Source: JAKVAV01 sp964651785 (GTDB lineage Bacteria > Bacteroidota > Bacteroidia > Flavobacteriales_D > Cryomorphaceae). From it: 64,000 nucleotides of DNA. Both the position numbers and the translations under genes were made by a program. The notes under the pieces are model-generated. The model saw nothing but the letters and a program-made list of their open reading frames with translations. It was not told the origin of the DNA and did no database searches. Positions 26,510 through 35,975 of this stretch are shown one piece after another; the first letter of the stretch is position 1, and each line of letters begins with the position of its first letter. The stretch covers positions 35,306-99,305 of the forward strand of contig CAZYWJ010000005.1 of the NCBI GenBank assembly GCA_964651785.1, written 5' to 3'.

Positions 26510-28693
26510 ATGTCCAAAACCATTATTGTTTCCAACCGACTTCCTGTAAGAATAGAAAAGAAGGATGATGAGATAACATACAAATCCAGTGAAGGGGGAC
26601 TTGCCACCGGCTTGGGATCCATTTACAAGGAAGGCAACAATATATGGATCGGTTGGCCCGGCGCTTCTTTCGATTCGGATGGCCTCAAAGAAGAAGTGAC
26701 TGACGGCCTGAAAAAAGAAAGCATGCGCCCCGTTTTCCTTACAGAAGATGAAGTCGAATCATTTTATCTGGGTTTCAGCAACCAAACATTGTGGCCTGCA
26801 TTTCACTATTTTATTCAGTACATCGATTATCGCGATGACAATTGGCAGAGTTACATTACGGTAAATGAAAAGTTTGCTAAAGTCATTTCAGAAAATCTCG
26901 AAGATGATGATACGGTTTGGATACACGACTATCAGTTAATGGTCGTACCTCATTTGCTGCGAAAAGCGAATCCGAATGTAACCATCGGATTCTATCAGCA
27001 TATCCCCTTCCCGTCATACGAGGTTTTTCGCACACTTCCGTGGCGACGGGAGTTGCTGGAAGGAGTACTTGGGTCTGATTATATCGCATTTCATACCTAT
27101 GATGATATGCGTCACTTTCTGAGCTCCGTTCACCGGTTATTGGGCTATCCTTACCATGGTAGCGAAATTCAGCTCAAGGATAGAATGGTAGTGGCAGATT
27201 CATTGCCGATGGGAATCGACTACGAAAAGTATCGGGAAAATGCATCACACGAGGAGGCAGTAGAGCGCGAAGAAAGATATCGCAAAGCGTTGGGAGATCA
27301 ACGTCTGATTCTATCCATGGACAGGCTGGATTATTCAAAAGGTATTCCGCGACGGCTGGAAGCTTTTGACGCGTTCCTCGAGAATTATCCGGAATACAAA
27401 CAAAAGGTTTCACTGTTGCTAATCGTCGTTCCTTCTCGCGACAAGGTGCCTAATTACCAGATGCTCAAAGAGCAAGTAGATGAATTGGTAGGTAAAATAA
27501 ACAGTAAATACGGCAGGATGGATTGGGTGCCGATCCATTACTTCTATCGAAGTTATCCGTTCAGAGCTCTGGGAGCATTTTACCGCATGTGTGATGTGGC
27601 CATGATTACCCCCCTGCGAGATGGTATGAACTTGGTATGCAAGGAATATGTCGCTTCTCGCGAAAACAAAGACGGAGTCCTGATATTAAGCGAAATGGCC
27701 GGTGCATCGAAGGAGCTGGCAGATGCTATTTTGGTCAACCCCACCGATAAGATGCAAATGGTAAGAGCGCTGAAAGAAGCATTGGAAATGGACGAGAGCG
27801 AACAGTATCGTCGCATGGACCTGATGCAAAAAACCGTTAAGAAATACAATATCTTCAACTGGGTTAACCTCTTCTTTAATAATTTAATGAATGTCAAAAA
27901 CAACCAAAAGGAATTGGCCGTACTGAAGTTGACGGGAAATAAGGAAGAGGAATTATTAAATGCATACGACGCAGCAAAGAATCGTTTGCTTTTATTGGAT
28001 TACGACGGCACTTTGGTAGAATTCAATAAAGACCCTTTATCGTGCGAACCCGGTGATGAATTGAGGAATCAATTGGGCCGTTTGGGGGATGACCCGCGTA
28101 ATGAATTGGTGATCATCAGCGGCCGAAAAGGCGAAACATTGGAAGAGTGGTTGGGCGACCTTCCCGTCTCCTTGGTAGCCGAACATGGAATGTGGAGCAA
28201 GGCCAAAGGCGGACGCTGGGAGCGAGACGGTGGAGATTCAGATACTGAATGGAAAGAGGAGGCTATGGAGATCATGAACTTTTATGTAGACCGTACTCCC
28301 GGTTCTTTTATCGAAGAAAAAAGTCATTCACTGGCTTGGCATTACCGAAAGGTGGAAAGAGGACTGGGGGAAGTACGAAAGAGTGAGCTGACCAGTCACC
28401 TCAAGCATATGCTGAATGAACGCGGTTTTCACGTTTTGGATGGCGATCATGTAATAGAACTGAAACCCGACTACACCAATAAGGGACGTGTAGCCAAAGA
28501 ATTATTTGATAAGCTAAAGCCTGATTTCACTTTGTGTTTGGGTGATGATACCACCGACGAATATATGTTTGAAGCACTGCCTGAAGAAGCCTACTCTATC
28601 AAGGTAGGAAGCGGTACGAGTTACGCATCTTACGGCTTGGAATCGGTTGGGGAAGTCAGAAATTTACTAAACAAACTCTTGAAATTCAGCTAA
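26510..28693 (+). CDS. Bifunctional trehalose-6-phosphate synthase/phosphatase (OtsA-OtsB fusion)
   Basis: 727 residues, ATG at 26510. N-terminal GT20 domain (about 1-470): SNRLPVRI, EGGLATGLGSIY, WIHDYQLMVVP, GIDYEKY, RDGMNLVCKEYVA. C-terminal HAD phosphatase (about 490-727): LLDYDGTLVEF with the two catalytic aspartates, ISGRKGETL, and GDDTTDEYMF. Makes trehalose-6-phosphate from UDP- or ADP-glucose and glucose-6-phosphate, then dephosphorylates it to trehalose. Its last 27 bases overlap the 3' end of the GH15 gene on the other strand. Confidence 0.95.
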   Translation: MSKTIIVSNRLPVRIEKKDDEITYKSSEGGLATGLGSIYKEGNNIWIGWPGASFDSDGLKEEVTDGLKKESMRPVFLTEDEVESFYLGFSNQTLWPAFHYFIQYIDYRDDNWQSYITVNEKFAKVISENLEDDDTVWIHDYQLMVVPHLLRKANPNVTIGFYQHIPFPSYEVFRTLPWRRELLEGVLGSDYIAFHTYDDMRHFLSSVHRLLGYPYHGSEIQLKDRMVVADSLPMGIDYEKYRENASHEEAVEREERYRKALGDQRLILSMDRLDYSKGIPRRLEAFDAFLENYPEYKQKVSLLLIVVPSRDKVPNYQMLKEQVDELVGKINSKYGRMDWVPIHYFYRSYPFRALGAFYRMCDVAMITPLRDGMNLVCKEYVASRENKDGVLILSEMAGASKELADAILVNPTDKMQMVRALKEALEMDESEQYRRMDLMQKTVKKYNIFNWVNLFFNNLMNVKNNQKELAVLKLTGNKEEELLNAYDAAKNRLLLLDYDGTLVEFNKDPLSCEPGDELRNQLGRLGDDPRNELVIISGRKGETLEEWLGDLPVSLVAEHGMWSKAKGGRWERDGGDSDTEWKEEAMEIMNFYVDRTPGSFIEEKSHSLAWHYRKVERGLGEVRKSELTSHLKHMLNERGFHVLDGDHVIELKPDYTNKGRVAKELFDKLKPDFTLCLGDDTTDEYMFEALPEEAYSIKVGSGTSYASYGLESVGEVRNLLNKLLKFS

Positions 28694-30472
28694 GAAACCG
28701 GGTTTATCGAGTCGGTTGTTTATTCGGGCAGCGGCATTGATTAAACCTACGTGACTGTAAGCTTGAGGAAAATTCCCCCACATGGAACCCGTTTCCCAAT
28801 CTACATCTTCGCTGAGCAATCCCAAAGAATTTGTATAGGTGATTAACTCTTCGAAAGCCCTACGGGCATCTTCCATCCGTCCCACGCAGGCCAGGGCCTC
28901 TGCATACCAAAATCCACATATCAGGAAGGTGGATTGCGGTTTGCCAAAATCATCTTCGACGCGATAGCGATAAAATAATCCATCCTTGACCTTAAGTTCC
29001 TTTTCTAAAGCGCTGAGGTGATCTTTAGCAGCTTGAGAGTCGTGGGGTAAATAGGCCATAATGATTAATTGCAACGTGCTGGCGTCCATATAGCCATGTT
29101 CTTGTGCTGCACCATAGGCTTTATGTTTCGAAAGGTAGGTGGATTCTATATGCTTTCGAGCCTGTTGAGCCAGACGCTCGGCTTTCTTTTCCAGTTTCGT
29201 ATTTCCGAGTCTGTTTGCCACTAATGCGGCGGCATTGCTTCCGGCCCATTGAAATAAGTTGGAATACGCGTGACGCTGTGAGCGGTTTCTGAACTCCCAA
29301 ATGCCTGCATCAGTCTCATCTATTGTCATCTCTATTTTTTCCAAAACAGTTTCCACGAGCAACGGGGTGGTGGCTCCCGGATGGTTTTGAAAACGGCAGT
29401 CTACATACAGTGGAAGTACCGCCATCAAAATCTGACCATACACGTCATTTTGTATATGCGTGTAGGCCTCATTCCCGGCCCTTACCGGTTGATTTCTCAA
29501 ATAGCCGGGAAGATCGAGCTCGATCTCCGTAAGTTTGGAATCGCCGGTAACTCCATAAAGGGGTTGAATTCGCGTGCTGCCCGGCTCGGGAACATTTGAA
29601 ATAAATGAAAAATACTTTTCCATTTCCTCAAAGTGACCTATGTTATTGAAAGCTTGTAAAGTGTAGTAACTGTCGCGCATCCAACAATATCTGTAATCCC
29701 AATTCCGCGTGCTCATAGGTGATTCCGGGAGGGAAGTGGTAGGCGAGGCTATAATAGCTCCGGTGTCTTCGTATTGACAAATCTTTAATGTCAATGCCGA
29801 ACGAATGACCTGTGCCTGATACAAGTTTCCGATACTTGTCGATTTGACCCAGCGTTGCCAATAAGCAATCGTCTCGTTCAAAAAATTTTCAGAGGTCTCT
29901 CTGATGGGGCCTTCGAGTGGGACGCCATACGTGAGGATCATGTAATAAGTCTCTCGAATGATGAATTCACGCTCTTCGGCCACATAACTCAATGGTATGT
30001 TGGTCGTAAGTCTGAGATTTTCTTCCAATCCACCATACCTTATATGGTTGCTGCCCGTTTCAACCTTCAAGTCCGTTTGTCCGTAGTTTCCCTTTGGCTT
30101 ACATCTCACGCACACCCGGGGGTATCCTTTAGTAGGTTCTATTTTGCGTATCAACATTTTAGGACGATAATATCGATCCATATGCACGAAGCGAGGGGCA
30201 AAATCGGTTATTTGATATTCGTGTTCTCCGTCGCGCACGGTGGTTTGCAATACATTGGTATTCGGAATGTATTCATGGGAAGAAGAATAATTCGTACGGC
30301 AAGGTTTGACGCTGAACTCTCCGCCTTTTTCCCTGCCTGCTATCAATGAACCGAAAACAAAACTACTGTCAAAACGAGGCAAACACATCCATTCAATATT
30401 GCTGTCTTTTCCAATGAGGGCCAGGAAGGAACAGTTTCCGATTAGTCCGAAGTTGTAGGTGTGTTTATCCAT
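28667..30472 (-). CDS. Glycoside hydrolase family 15 (trehalase or glucoamylase-like)
   Basis: 601 residues. N-terminal beta domain (GLIGNCSFLALIGKDSNIEWMCLPRFDS) and C-terminal (alpha/alpha)6 barrel with NWDYRYCWMRDSYYTL, LPGYLRNQPVRAGNEAY and GIWEFRNRSQRHAYS, where the WEFR Glu and the Glu before LPGY are candidate catalytic acids. GH15 enzymes of this length without a signal peptide include bacterial trehalases and glucoamylases; beside otsAB a trehalase is the better guess, making synthesis and breakdown adjacent and convergent. Confidence 0.85.
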   Translation of the reverse strand: MDKHTYNFGLIGNCSFLALIGKDSNIEWMCLPRFDSSFVFGSLIAGREKGGEFSVKPCRTNYSSSHEYIPNTNVLQTTVRDGEHEYQITDFAPRFVHMDRYYRPKMLIRKIEPTKGYPRVCVRCKPKGNYGQTDLKVETGSNHIRYGGLEENLRLTTNIPLSYVAEEREFIIRETYYMILTYGVPLEGPIRETSENFLNETIAYWQRWVKSTSIGNLYQAQVIRSALTLKICQYEDTGAIIASPTTSLPESPMSTRNWDYRYCWMRDSYYTLQAFNNIGHFEEMEKYFSFISNVPEPGSTRIQPLYGVTGDSKLTEIELDLPGYLRNQPVRAGNEAYTHIQNDVYGQILMAVLPLYVDCRFQNHPGATTPLLVETVLEKIEMTIDETDAGIWEFRNRSQRHAYSNLFQWAGSNAAALVANRLGNTKLEKKAERLAQQARKHIESTYLSKHKAYGAAQEHGYMDASTLQLIIMAYLPHDSQAAKDHLSALEKELKVKDGLFYRYRVEDDFGKPQSTFLICGFWYAEALACVGRMEDARRAFEELITYTNSLGLLSEDVDWETGSMWGNFPQAYSHVGLINAAARINNRLDKPGFLAEFQEFV

Positions 30473-30707
30473 GTCGGGAATGTTTCTCTATACGATGGGT
30501 TAGTTTCCGATCGAGAAAAATTAATTTTTCGTCGAAGATGTCTTTACATATTTAGTAAGGTAGAAAACCTGTAAAATGTTTGCGGATTAAAAAAGCACGT
30601 GATCGAATTTAGTAGAAATCGATACCGTATAATCCATACTTCCATGAGTTTTTCATGTTAATTCCAATGACATTCCTATATTTCACCAAAAGATTAAAAT
30701 TTCTAAA

Positions 30708-31172
30708 ATGTCAGATAAAAAAATAGATATCTCACTGAAAAGATCCATTATCGAAGCTTTCAAAGCGCATAAAGAGGAAGTATTAAATGATTTTCGACAA
30801 GAAGAGAAAACCCGATTGGATCAAGCATCCAACGATGATATGGATAACAGGCATATAGACTCTAAGGCGGAAGAAACGTTGAACGAAATGGATTTCCTCA
30901 CACATAGTATGGAAATTCTTGAAAAAGAACTCTACATATTGCGAAATATGACTACGAATATTCCTGCTAAGAAGGTTGAATTCGGTTCGTTGGTTCAGAC
31001 GGATAAGTTATTAGCATTGATAGGTGTGGCGCACGAACGAATGGATGTCGACGGACATTCTGTAGTAGGTGTTTCAATGGCAGCTCCGCTCATGCTTTCG
31101 ATGAAAGGAAAACAGGAGGGAGATGAAGTAAAGGTGGGGTCCATGACGCACAAAATCCAAAAAATTTGCTGA
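30708..31172 (+). CDS. GreA/GreB C-terminal-like protein
   Basis: 154 residues. N-terminal helical half (about 1-85, charged, coiled-coil-like, EETLNEMDFLTHSMEILEKELYIL) and a C-terminal FKBP-like half ending SMAAPLMLSMKGKQEGDEV, resembling the GreA domain that packs on RNA polymerase. The acidic tip pair of true Gre factors is not evident, so it may be a paralogue without transcript-cleavage activity. Cytoplasmic. A near-consensus -7 box (TATATTTC) lies about 30 bases upstream. Confidence 0.7.
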   Translation: MSDKKIDISLKRSIIEAFKAHKEEVLNDFRQEEKTRLDQASNDDMDNRHIDSKAEETLNEMDFLTHSMEILEKELYILRNMTTNIPAKKVEFGSLVQTDKLLALIGVAHERMDVDGHSVVGVSMAAPLMLSMKGKQEGDEVKVGSMTHKIQKIC

Positions 31173-31294
31173 ATTCAAGTACGAGATGAGTGAGTGAATT
31201 CCCCTTGCTTTCGGGTCTCCGTTTCACGAAATGTTAATCATTTTAAAATTTGACTTCTACTTGTTATTAACGGTTTTGACATAGTGCAAAGCTT

Positions 31295-31302
31295 TATATT
31301 TG
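31295..31302 (+). promoter_or_regulatory. -7 box TATATTTG with upstream TTTG
   Basis: Exact Bacteroidota -7 consensus, 19 bases before the ATG at 31322. A TTTG at 31275-31278 is 16 bases upstream, slightly short for a -33 element. Confidence 0.6.
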
Positions 31303-31321
31303 CCGGATTAAAATAAAGACC

Positions 31322-31780
31322 ATGTTGAAGAAATTCGTTCTTTTAATCAGCATCATTTTGGTTTCCACGGCATCGTATTCTCAGAGCCCCATAGGCGAAG
31401 GAGGAAAACAAGTCAATTTTGGCGTTGGTTTATTTGATACCGGATTTCCCGTTTATGTCGGTATGGATTATGGAGTTCACCCTGACATTACGGTCGGAGG
31501 TCAATTAGGTCTGGACTTAGAGTTCAATTATTTTTCCATTTCCGGTAGAGGAGACTACCATTTCAATTCATTATTGGAAATTCCGCGAGATTGGGATTTT
31601 TACGCCGGTCTGAGCGTAGGTTTCTTAGGAGGTATCGATAATGATTACAGCTCGGGTTTTGATCTCGGTATACAAGTGGGTGGCAGGTATTATTGGAATA
31701 GCGATTGGGGTCTCAATCTCGAGTTTGGTGGAGGAAACAATCTGGCAGGAGGTCGATTTGGTGTCTCCAAGCGATTCTGA
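31322..31780 (+). CDS. Small outer-membrane beta-barrel protein
   Basis: 152 residues. Signal peptide (residues 1-20, ending ASYSQ) followed by eight or so amphipathic beta strands rich in Gly/Tyr/Phe (FGVGLFDTGFPVYVGMDYG) and a C-terminal Phe (VSKRF). Consistent with an OmpA/OmpX-size barrel. Has its own promoter box and a downstream terminator, so it is probably a single-gene unit. Confidence 0.75.
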   Translation: MLKKFVLLISIILVSTASYSQSPIGEGGKQVNFGVGLFDTGFPVYVGMDYGVHPDITVGGQLGLDLEFNYFSISGRGDYHFNSLLEIPRDWDFYAGLSVGFLGGIDNDYSSGFDLGIQVGGRYYWNSDWGLNLEFGGGNNLAGGRFGVSKRF

Positions 31781-31805
31781 GTTTTAACAAGAATTACAGA
31801 GTGTT

Positions 31806-31840
31806 CGCCAACCTGAAGCAACGGGTTGGCGTTTGCTTTT
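31806..31840 (+). terminator. Rho-independent terminator
   Basis: CGCCAACC, 10-base loop, GGTTGGCG, then TTTGCTTTT. It ends just before the subtilase ATG at 31842, so the terminator overlaps that gene's leader. Confidence 0.8.
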
Positions 31841-31841
31841 C

Positions 31842-33398
31842 ATGAAAGAGTTTATGATGAAAATGATAGTTGCGGCGATAGCCGTTTTAAATTTGGTCTT
31901 CACCGTCCGAGCGCAAGAGAAAACGGATTGGTTCAACCTATCTTATAAAGAAGGAATCCTGGCAGGAGCAGAAGTGGACGATGCGCTCAAGTTAATTGGC
32001 AACAGAAAGTTAGATACTATCGTGGTTGCCGTAATTGACGACGGGGTAGATATTTATCACGAAGATTTGGCTGGCAAGATTTGGATCAACGAAGATGAGA
32101 TTCCCGACAATGAAATAGATGATGATCAAAATGGATATATCGATGATGTACATGGCTGGAATTTTTTGGGAAACCCTGAAGGCGAAAACATCAAATATGA
32201 GACACTTGAGTTGACAAGGCTTTATCGTCAGTATTCCGAACGGTTTGAAGGAAGGGACGAAAATTCCATCTCCGAGGATGAAGCGGATGACTACCGGGAA
32301 TTCCTGAAATATAAAAGTGAGTTTGAAAAAGAATTGAGCACCATTGAGGCGCAGTACTCGGAATATGCTCAACTGACCACTTTGTATAATGGCGCTCTCG
32401 CATTTTATGCGGATGCAGTATCGGGAGCTGATTCGGATGAGAATAGTTTGGATGATTGGCAACCTGAGACGCCGGATGGAGTTCAAGTTAAAAATTTCTT
32501 AATGTTGGCTGAAAAGGAAGGCTTAGATGATTACTTGGAAGACGCAGGAGAATACTTTGAATCCTATTTGGATTATAATCTGAACGTCGAATTTGATCCA
32601 CGACCATTGGTGAATGAGGCTGAATTACCCATCGGATACGGAAACAATATGGTATGGGCGGAAGACCCCGGTCACGGAACGCATGTCGCGGGAATCATTG
32701 CTGCCGTTCGCGACAATGAGAAGGGAATTAATGGAATTGCGCCGAATGCCGTTATTATGCCTGTCCGAGCCATTCCGGGAGGAGACGAGCGCGATAAGGA
32801 TGTGGCCTTAGCTATTCGCTACGCCGTGGACAACGGAGCTAATATTATCAATATGAGTTTCGGTAAGTCCTACTCTCCCGAGGCTGACCTGGTCTATGAG
32901 GCTATTCGGTATGCCGAAAAGAGCAATGTGCTTCTGATTCACGCAGCGGGAAATGATGCTTCTGACAACGACGTTTCGATTAATTATCCGGATGGAACCA
33001 TCGGAAAGAAGAAAAGCGCCAAGACATTTATCACCGTTGCCGCATCGGGCGTGAAACCCGACGAAGCGTATCTCACCGACTTTTCAAATTTTGGTAAGAA
33101 TTCCGTTGATATTATCGCACCCGGCTTGGAAATCAGAAGTCTTGCTCCTGAAAACGGCACTGCATCACAATCAGGTACGAGTATGGCTGCACCGGTGGTA
33201 TCAGGAGTCGCGGCCCTCATTTGGGGCTTAGACAGCAGCCTGTCGGCAAAAAAGCTTAAAAAATTGTTGATCAAATCGGCTAATGATCTGGAGGATTTAA
33301 CGATCAAAACCGACGAAGTCGATGTTTCACTCAGCGATCTTCTTCGCAATCCGGTCGTTATTTCTGCCGAAAACGCTGCTGAGAAAGTTCTTCAATAA
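31842..33398 (+). CDS. Exported subtilisin-like serine protease (S8)
   Basis: 518 residues from ATG 31842; ATGs a few codons later are also possible. Signal peptide ends near VRAQ (24). Catalytic triad: Asp66 in VIDDGVD, His278 in GHGTHVAG, Ser447 in GTSMAAP. About 200 extra residues, acidic and helical (ETLELTRLYRQYSERFEGRDENS), separate Asp and His, as in a subset of Bacteroidota subtilases. No C-terminal T9SS domain is seen, so it probably stays in the periplasm. Degrades proteins; target unknown. Confidence 0.92.
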   Translation: MKEFMMKMIVAAIAVLNLVFTVRAQEKTDWFNLSYKEGILAGAEVDDALKLIGNRKLDTIVVAVIDDGVDIYHEDLAGKIWINEDEIPDNEIDDDQNGYIDDVHGWNFLGNPEGENIKYETLELTRLYRQYSERFEGRDENSISEDEADDYREFLKYKSEFEKELSTIEAQYSEYAQLTTLYNGALAFYADAVSGADSDENSLDDWQPETPDGVQVKNFLMLAEKEGLDDYLEDAGEYFESYLDYNLNVEFDPRPLVNEAELPIGYGNNMVWAEDPGHGTHVAGIIAAVRDNEKGINGIAPNAVIMPVRAIPGGDERDKDVALAIRYAVDNGANIINMSFGKSYSPEADLVYEAIRYAEKSNVLLIHAAGNDASDNDVSINYPDGTIGKKKSAKTFITVAASGVKPDEAYLTDFSNFGKNSVDIIAPGLEIRSLAPENGTASQSGTSMAAPVVSGVAALIWGLDSSLSAKKLKKLLIKSANDLEDLTIKTDEVDVSLSDLLRNPVVISAENAAEKVLQ

Positions 33399-33466
33399 AT
33401 TTCGCTCGTAACATTCGGTTGATCTTCGCTTAAAGTTTCGTACCTTAAGCCACTGATTGCGAGCGA

Positions 33467-34720
33467 ATGTTTCGTGTAAAGCCTACCATATTACTACTGA
33501 CCATGCTGTTTTCGGCACAATTTGCCGTAGCTCAATCGACTTTTGACGGAAAGTCAAACAACATGAATGACTTTTTTGGCTTTGATGGATTGAGAGTTAA
33601 TAATCCTTCCTTACTATACACACAGCGCTTCCTCAAAGATTCTACCTATTTCTACCAAAAAGATGACATCGATTCTGAATTCGAAACCTTTAAAAAGGCC
33701 ATTTTTGAATATGACAACCAAGGTAAGCTGCTGATTGAAAATGAATTTGAAAAAAAGGAAAATCAGTGGCTGGAATCAGCTAAATGGCTTTACAACTATG
33801 ATGAAGATGGCTACGTGCAGTACGCCATTAAAAAACAATGGGAAGGATCAAGGGAGGAATTTGAAAATTACAGCAGGACGTTTTACTCTCGAAATATTGT
33901 CGGACTGATATCGCAGGAAATTATTGAACTCTATCAGGAAGATGCGTGGTTGCCTGATCGAAAACACGAATATTCATACACGAATTATTTTGAAGTATCC
34001 GTTGAATTGAGTTACGGCTGGCAAGAGCCCGAAATGCTTTGGCAACCGCTCCAACGAAAGCTTTATGAGTACAATGAGTACAAGGATGTAATTTCAGAAA
34101 CCATCCAAGTTTGGGTGGATTCAAATTCGACTTGGATAAATAAAACTTACAGAGGTTATGAGTATAATGAGGAAAGACAATTAATCAATCTCACCGGTAG
34201 TACTTGGAATTTAAATTCAAAAGAGTGGATTGAACAAACCATCCAGGCCTTGTCTTATACCCCGCTCGGTCAATTAGAAAATTACAGTTCTTTTGATGCA
34301 ATCGATCCTGATGGCGATGCAAAAGAAAGCGTAGAAGCTACTTACGATGAGGAAGGAAACCTCAACACTACCTTGTACAAAGAGTGGGATCCCGCGTCAA
34401 ACGGCTGGAATTCATATGAAAAGCACGTTCATTTTTGGAGTAGTTACCTTACGGGTAACTTAGATCGAACGGAAAAGAATATTGAGTGCTTCTATACAAA
34501 TCCTCATTATGTTGGCCTTCCCTGGCACTGTGATGGTTTGTTGAAAAATGAAACTTACACACTATCCGTCTACGACCAAAACGGAGGTCTTCACCACACT
34601 CAGCAATTCGTGGGTGGAAACTATTTCAGAATTGCGAAAAATTTAAAGAACGGCCTGTACATGATTGTACTAAGTAATGGTTTGACCGTTCATACCGAAA
34701 AAGTTTTGATCAGAAACTAA
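33467..34720 (+). CDS. Secreted T9SS cargo protein with YD-like repeats
   Basis: 417 residues. Signal peptide (residues 1-22, VAQS). The middle (about 60-340) is made of short repeated Tyr/Trp-rich beta units of the type YNYDEDGYVQYAIKKQWEG and YEYNEERQLINLTGSTW, like YD-repeat or repeat beta-propeller units. The last about 75 residues form a T9SS type A sorting domain ending GLYMIVLSNGLTVHTEKVLI. Expected to be secreted or displayed on the cell surface; function unknown. Confidence 0.8.
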   Translation: MFRVKPTILLLTMLFSAQFAVAQSTFDGKSNNMNDFFGFDGLRVNNPSLLYTQRFLKDSTYFYQKDDIDSEFETFKKAIFEYDNQGKLLIENEFEKKENQWLESAKWLYNYDEDGYVQYAIKKQWEGSREEFENYSRTFYSRNIVGLISQEIIELYQEDAWLPDRKHEYSYTNYFEVSVELSYGWQEPEMLWQPLQRKLYEYNEYKDVISETIQVWVDSNSTWINKTYRGYEYNEERQLINLTGSTWNLNSKEWIEQTIQALSYTPLGQLENYSSFDAIDPDGDAKESVEATYDEEGNLNTTLYKEWDPASNGWNSYEKHVHFWSSYLTGNLDRTEKNIECFYTNPHYVGLPWHCDGLLKNETYTLSVYDQNGGLHHTQQFVGGNYFRIAKNLKNGLYMIVLSNGLTVHTEKVLIRN

Positions 34721-34774
34721 ACCGTATTGAGCTTAGCCTTGTTGTAAAAATGTACATTCAAGGCCTGAATCATT

Positions 34775-35974
34775 ATGGAATCAACCACAGAACTTACTAC
34801 CGAAACAAAACCATATTCTGAAAAGAAGCTTTCGGAACGATATATTCAAATAAGGAACAGAACGGAAGAGATTTGTGCGCCGCTCAAAACGGAAGATTAT
34901 CCCGTGCAACCCGTTACGGATGTATCTCCGCCCAAATGGCACTTGGCGCATACGACTTGGTTTTTCGAAACATTCGTTTTGAAAGAATTTTCTGAAGGGT
35001 ATCGGGAATTCGATGAGACCTTCGGTTTTCATTTCAACAGCTATTACAATAATGTCGGGGAGAGGGTAGGGCGCTCCAACAGAGGTGCAATGACTCGTCC
35101 CGAGACTTCTCGCATTTTCGAATATCGAGCCTATGTAAATCAATATTTGATTGAACTTTTAAAGACCACCGATAACGAAGAAGTTGCTCAAGTGGTTGAG
35201 TTGGGTCTTCAGCATGAAATGCAGCATCAGGAGCTGTTGTTAACGGATATCAAGTACATTCTGGGGCATCAGCCGTTTTTTCCGGTATACGATAAGAATT
35301 TTGATATAGACATTCAGCCGGTAAACGAAGATTTGAGCTGGTTGGAAATCGAGGGAGGTCTCCATGAAATAGGTTTTGAAGGTGAGGGTTTTCACTTTGA
35401 CAATGAAAAGGGACGTCACAAAGTCTATTTGCAAGATTTCAGTATGGCCAACAACCTCGTGACTTTCGGTGAATACCTTGAGTTTATTGAGGACGGAGGA
35501 TACGATAATTTCAACCTTTGGCATTCAGATGCTTGGGACTTTATTCAAAGCAATGAAATAAAAGCTCCGCTCTACGTTCATCAAATAGACGGAGAGTGGA
35601 AACGCTACTGTCTTTCCGGTTTGAAGAAAGTTGAAGGACATCACACACTTCTTCATGTGAGTTTCTACGAAGCTTGGGCATTTGCTCAGTGGAAGGGCAT
35701 GCGTCTTCCTACCGAGTTTGAATGGGAAGTGGCTTCCGCCAAATTCGACTATGGCAAAGCTTGGGAATGGACCAACAGCGCCTACTTGCCTTATCCTCGA
35801 TTCCAAAAAGCTCCCGGAGCATTGGGAGAGTACAACGGCAAATTTATGATCAATCAAATGGTACTGCGCGGCGCTTCGGCAGCGACTTGTCCGGGACATA
35901 GCCGCAGTACCTATCGAAACTTTTTTCACCCTCACCTGCAATGGCAGTTTGCAGGAATACGCCTGGCCAAATAA
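34775..35974 (+). CDS. egtB: Ergothioneine biosynthesis sulfoxide synthase EgtB-like
   Basis: 399 residues. DinB-like N-terminal domain with iron ligands His59 (KWHLAHTTW) and His147/His151 (LQHEMQHQE), and a C-terminal FGE-sulfatase domain (from about 200; MRLPTEFEWEVA, VLRGASAATCPGHSR, HLQWQFAGIRL). In the known pathway EgtB joins hercynine to cysteine or gamma-glutamylcysteine with O2, making the sulfoxide precursor of ergothioneine. The next gene, egtD, starts 1 base after its stop. Confidence 0.92.
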   Translation: MESTTELTTETKPYSEKKLSERYIQIRNRTEEICAPLKTEDYPVQPVTDVSPPKWHLAHTTWFFETFVLKEFSEGYREFDETFGFHFNSYYNNVGERVGRSNRGAMTRPETSRIFEYRAYVNQYLIELLKTTDNEEVAQVVELGLQHEMQHQELLLTDIKYILGHQPFFPVYDKNFDIDIQPVNEDLSWLEIEGGLHEIGFEGEGFHFDNEKGRHKVYLQDFSMANNLVTFGEYLEFIEDGGYDNFNLWHSDAWDFIQSNEIKAPLYVHQIDGEWKRYCLSGLKKVEGHHTLLHVSFYEAWAFAQWKGMRLPTEFEWEVASAKFDYGKAWEWTNSAYLPYPRFQKAPGALGEYNGKFMINQMVLRGASAATCPGHSRSTYRNFFHPHLQWQFAGIRLAK

Positions 35975-35975
35975 T

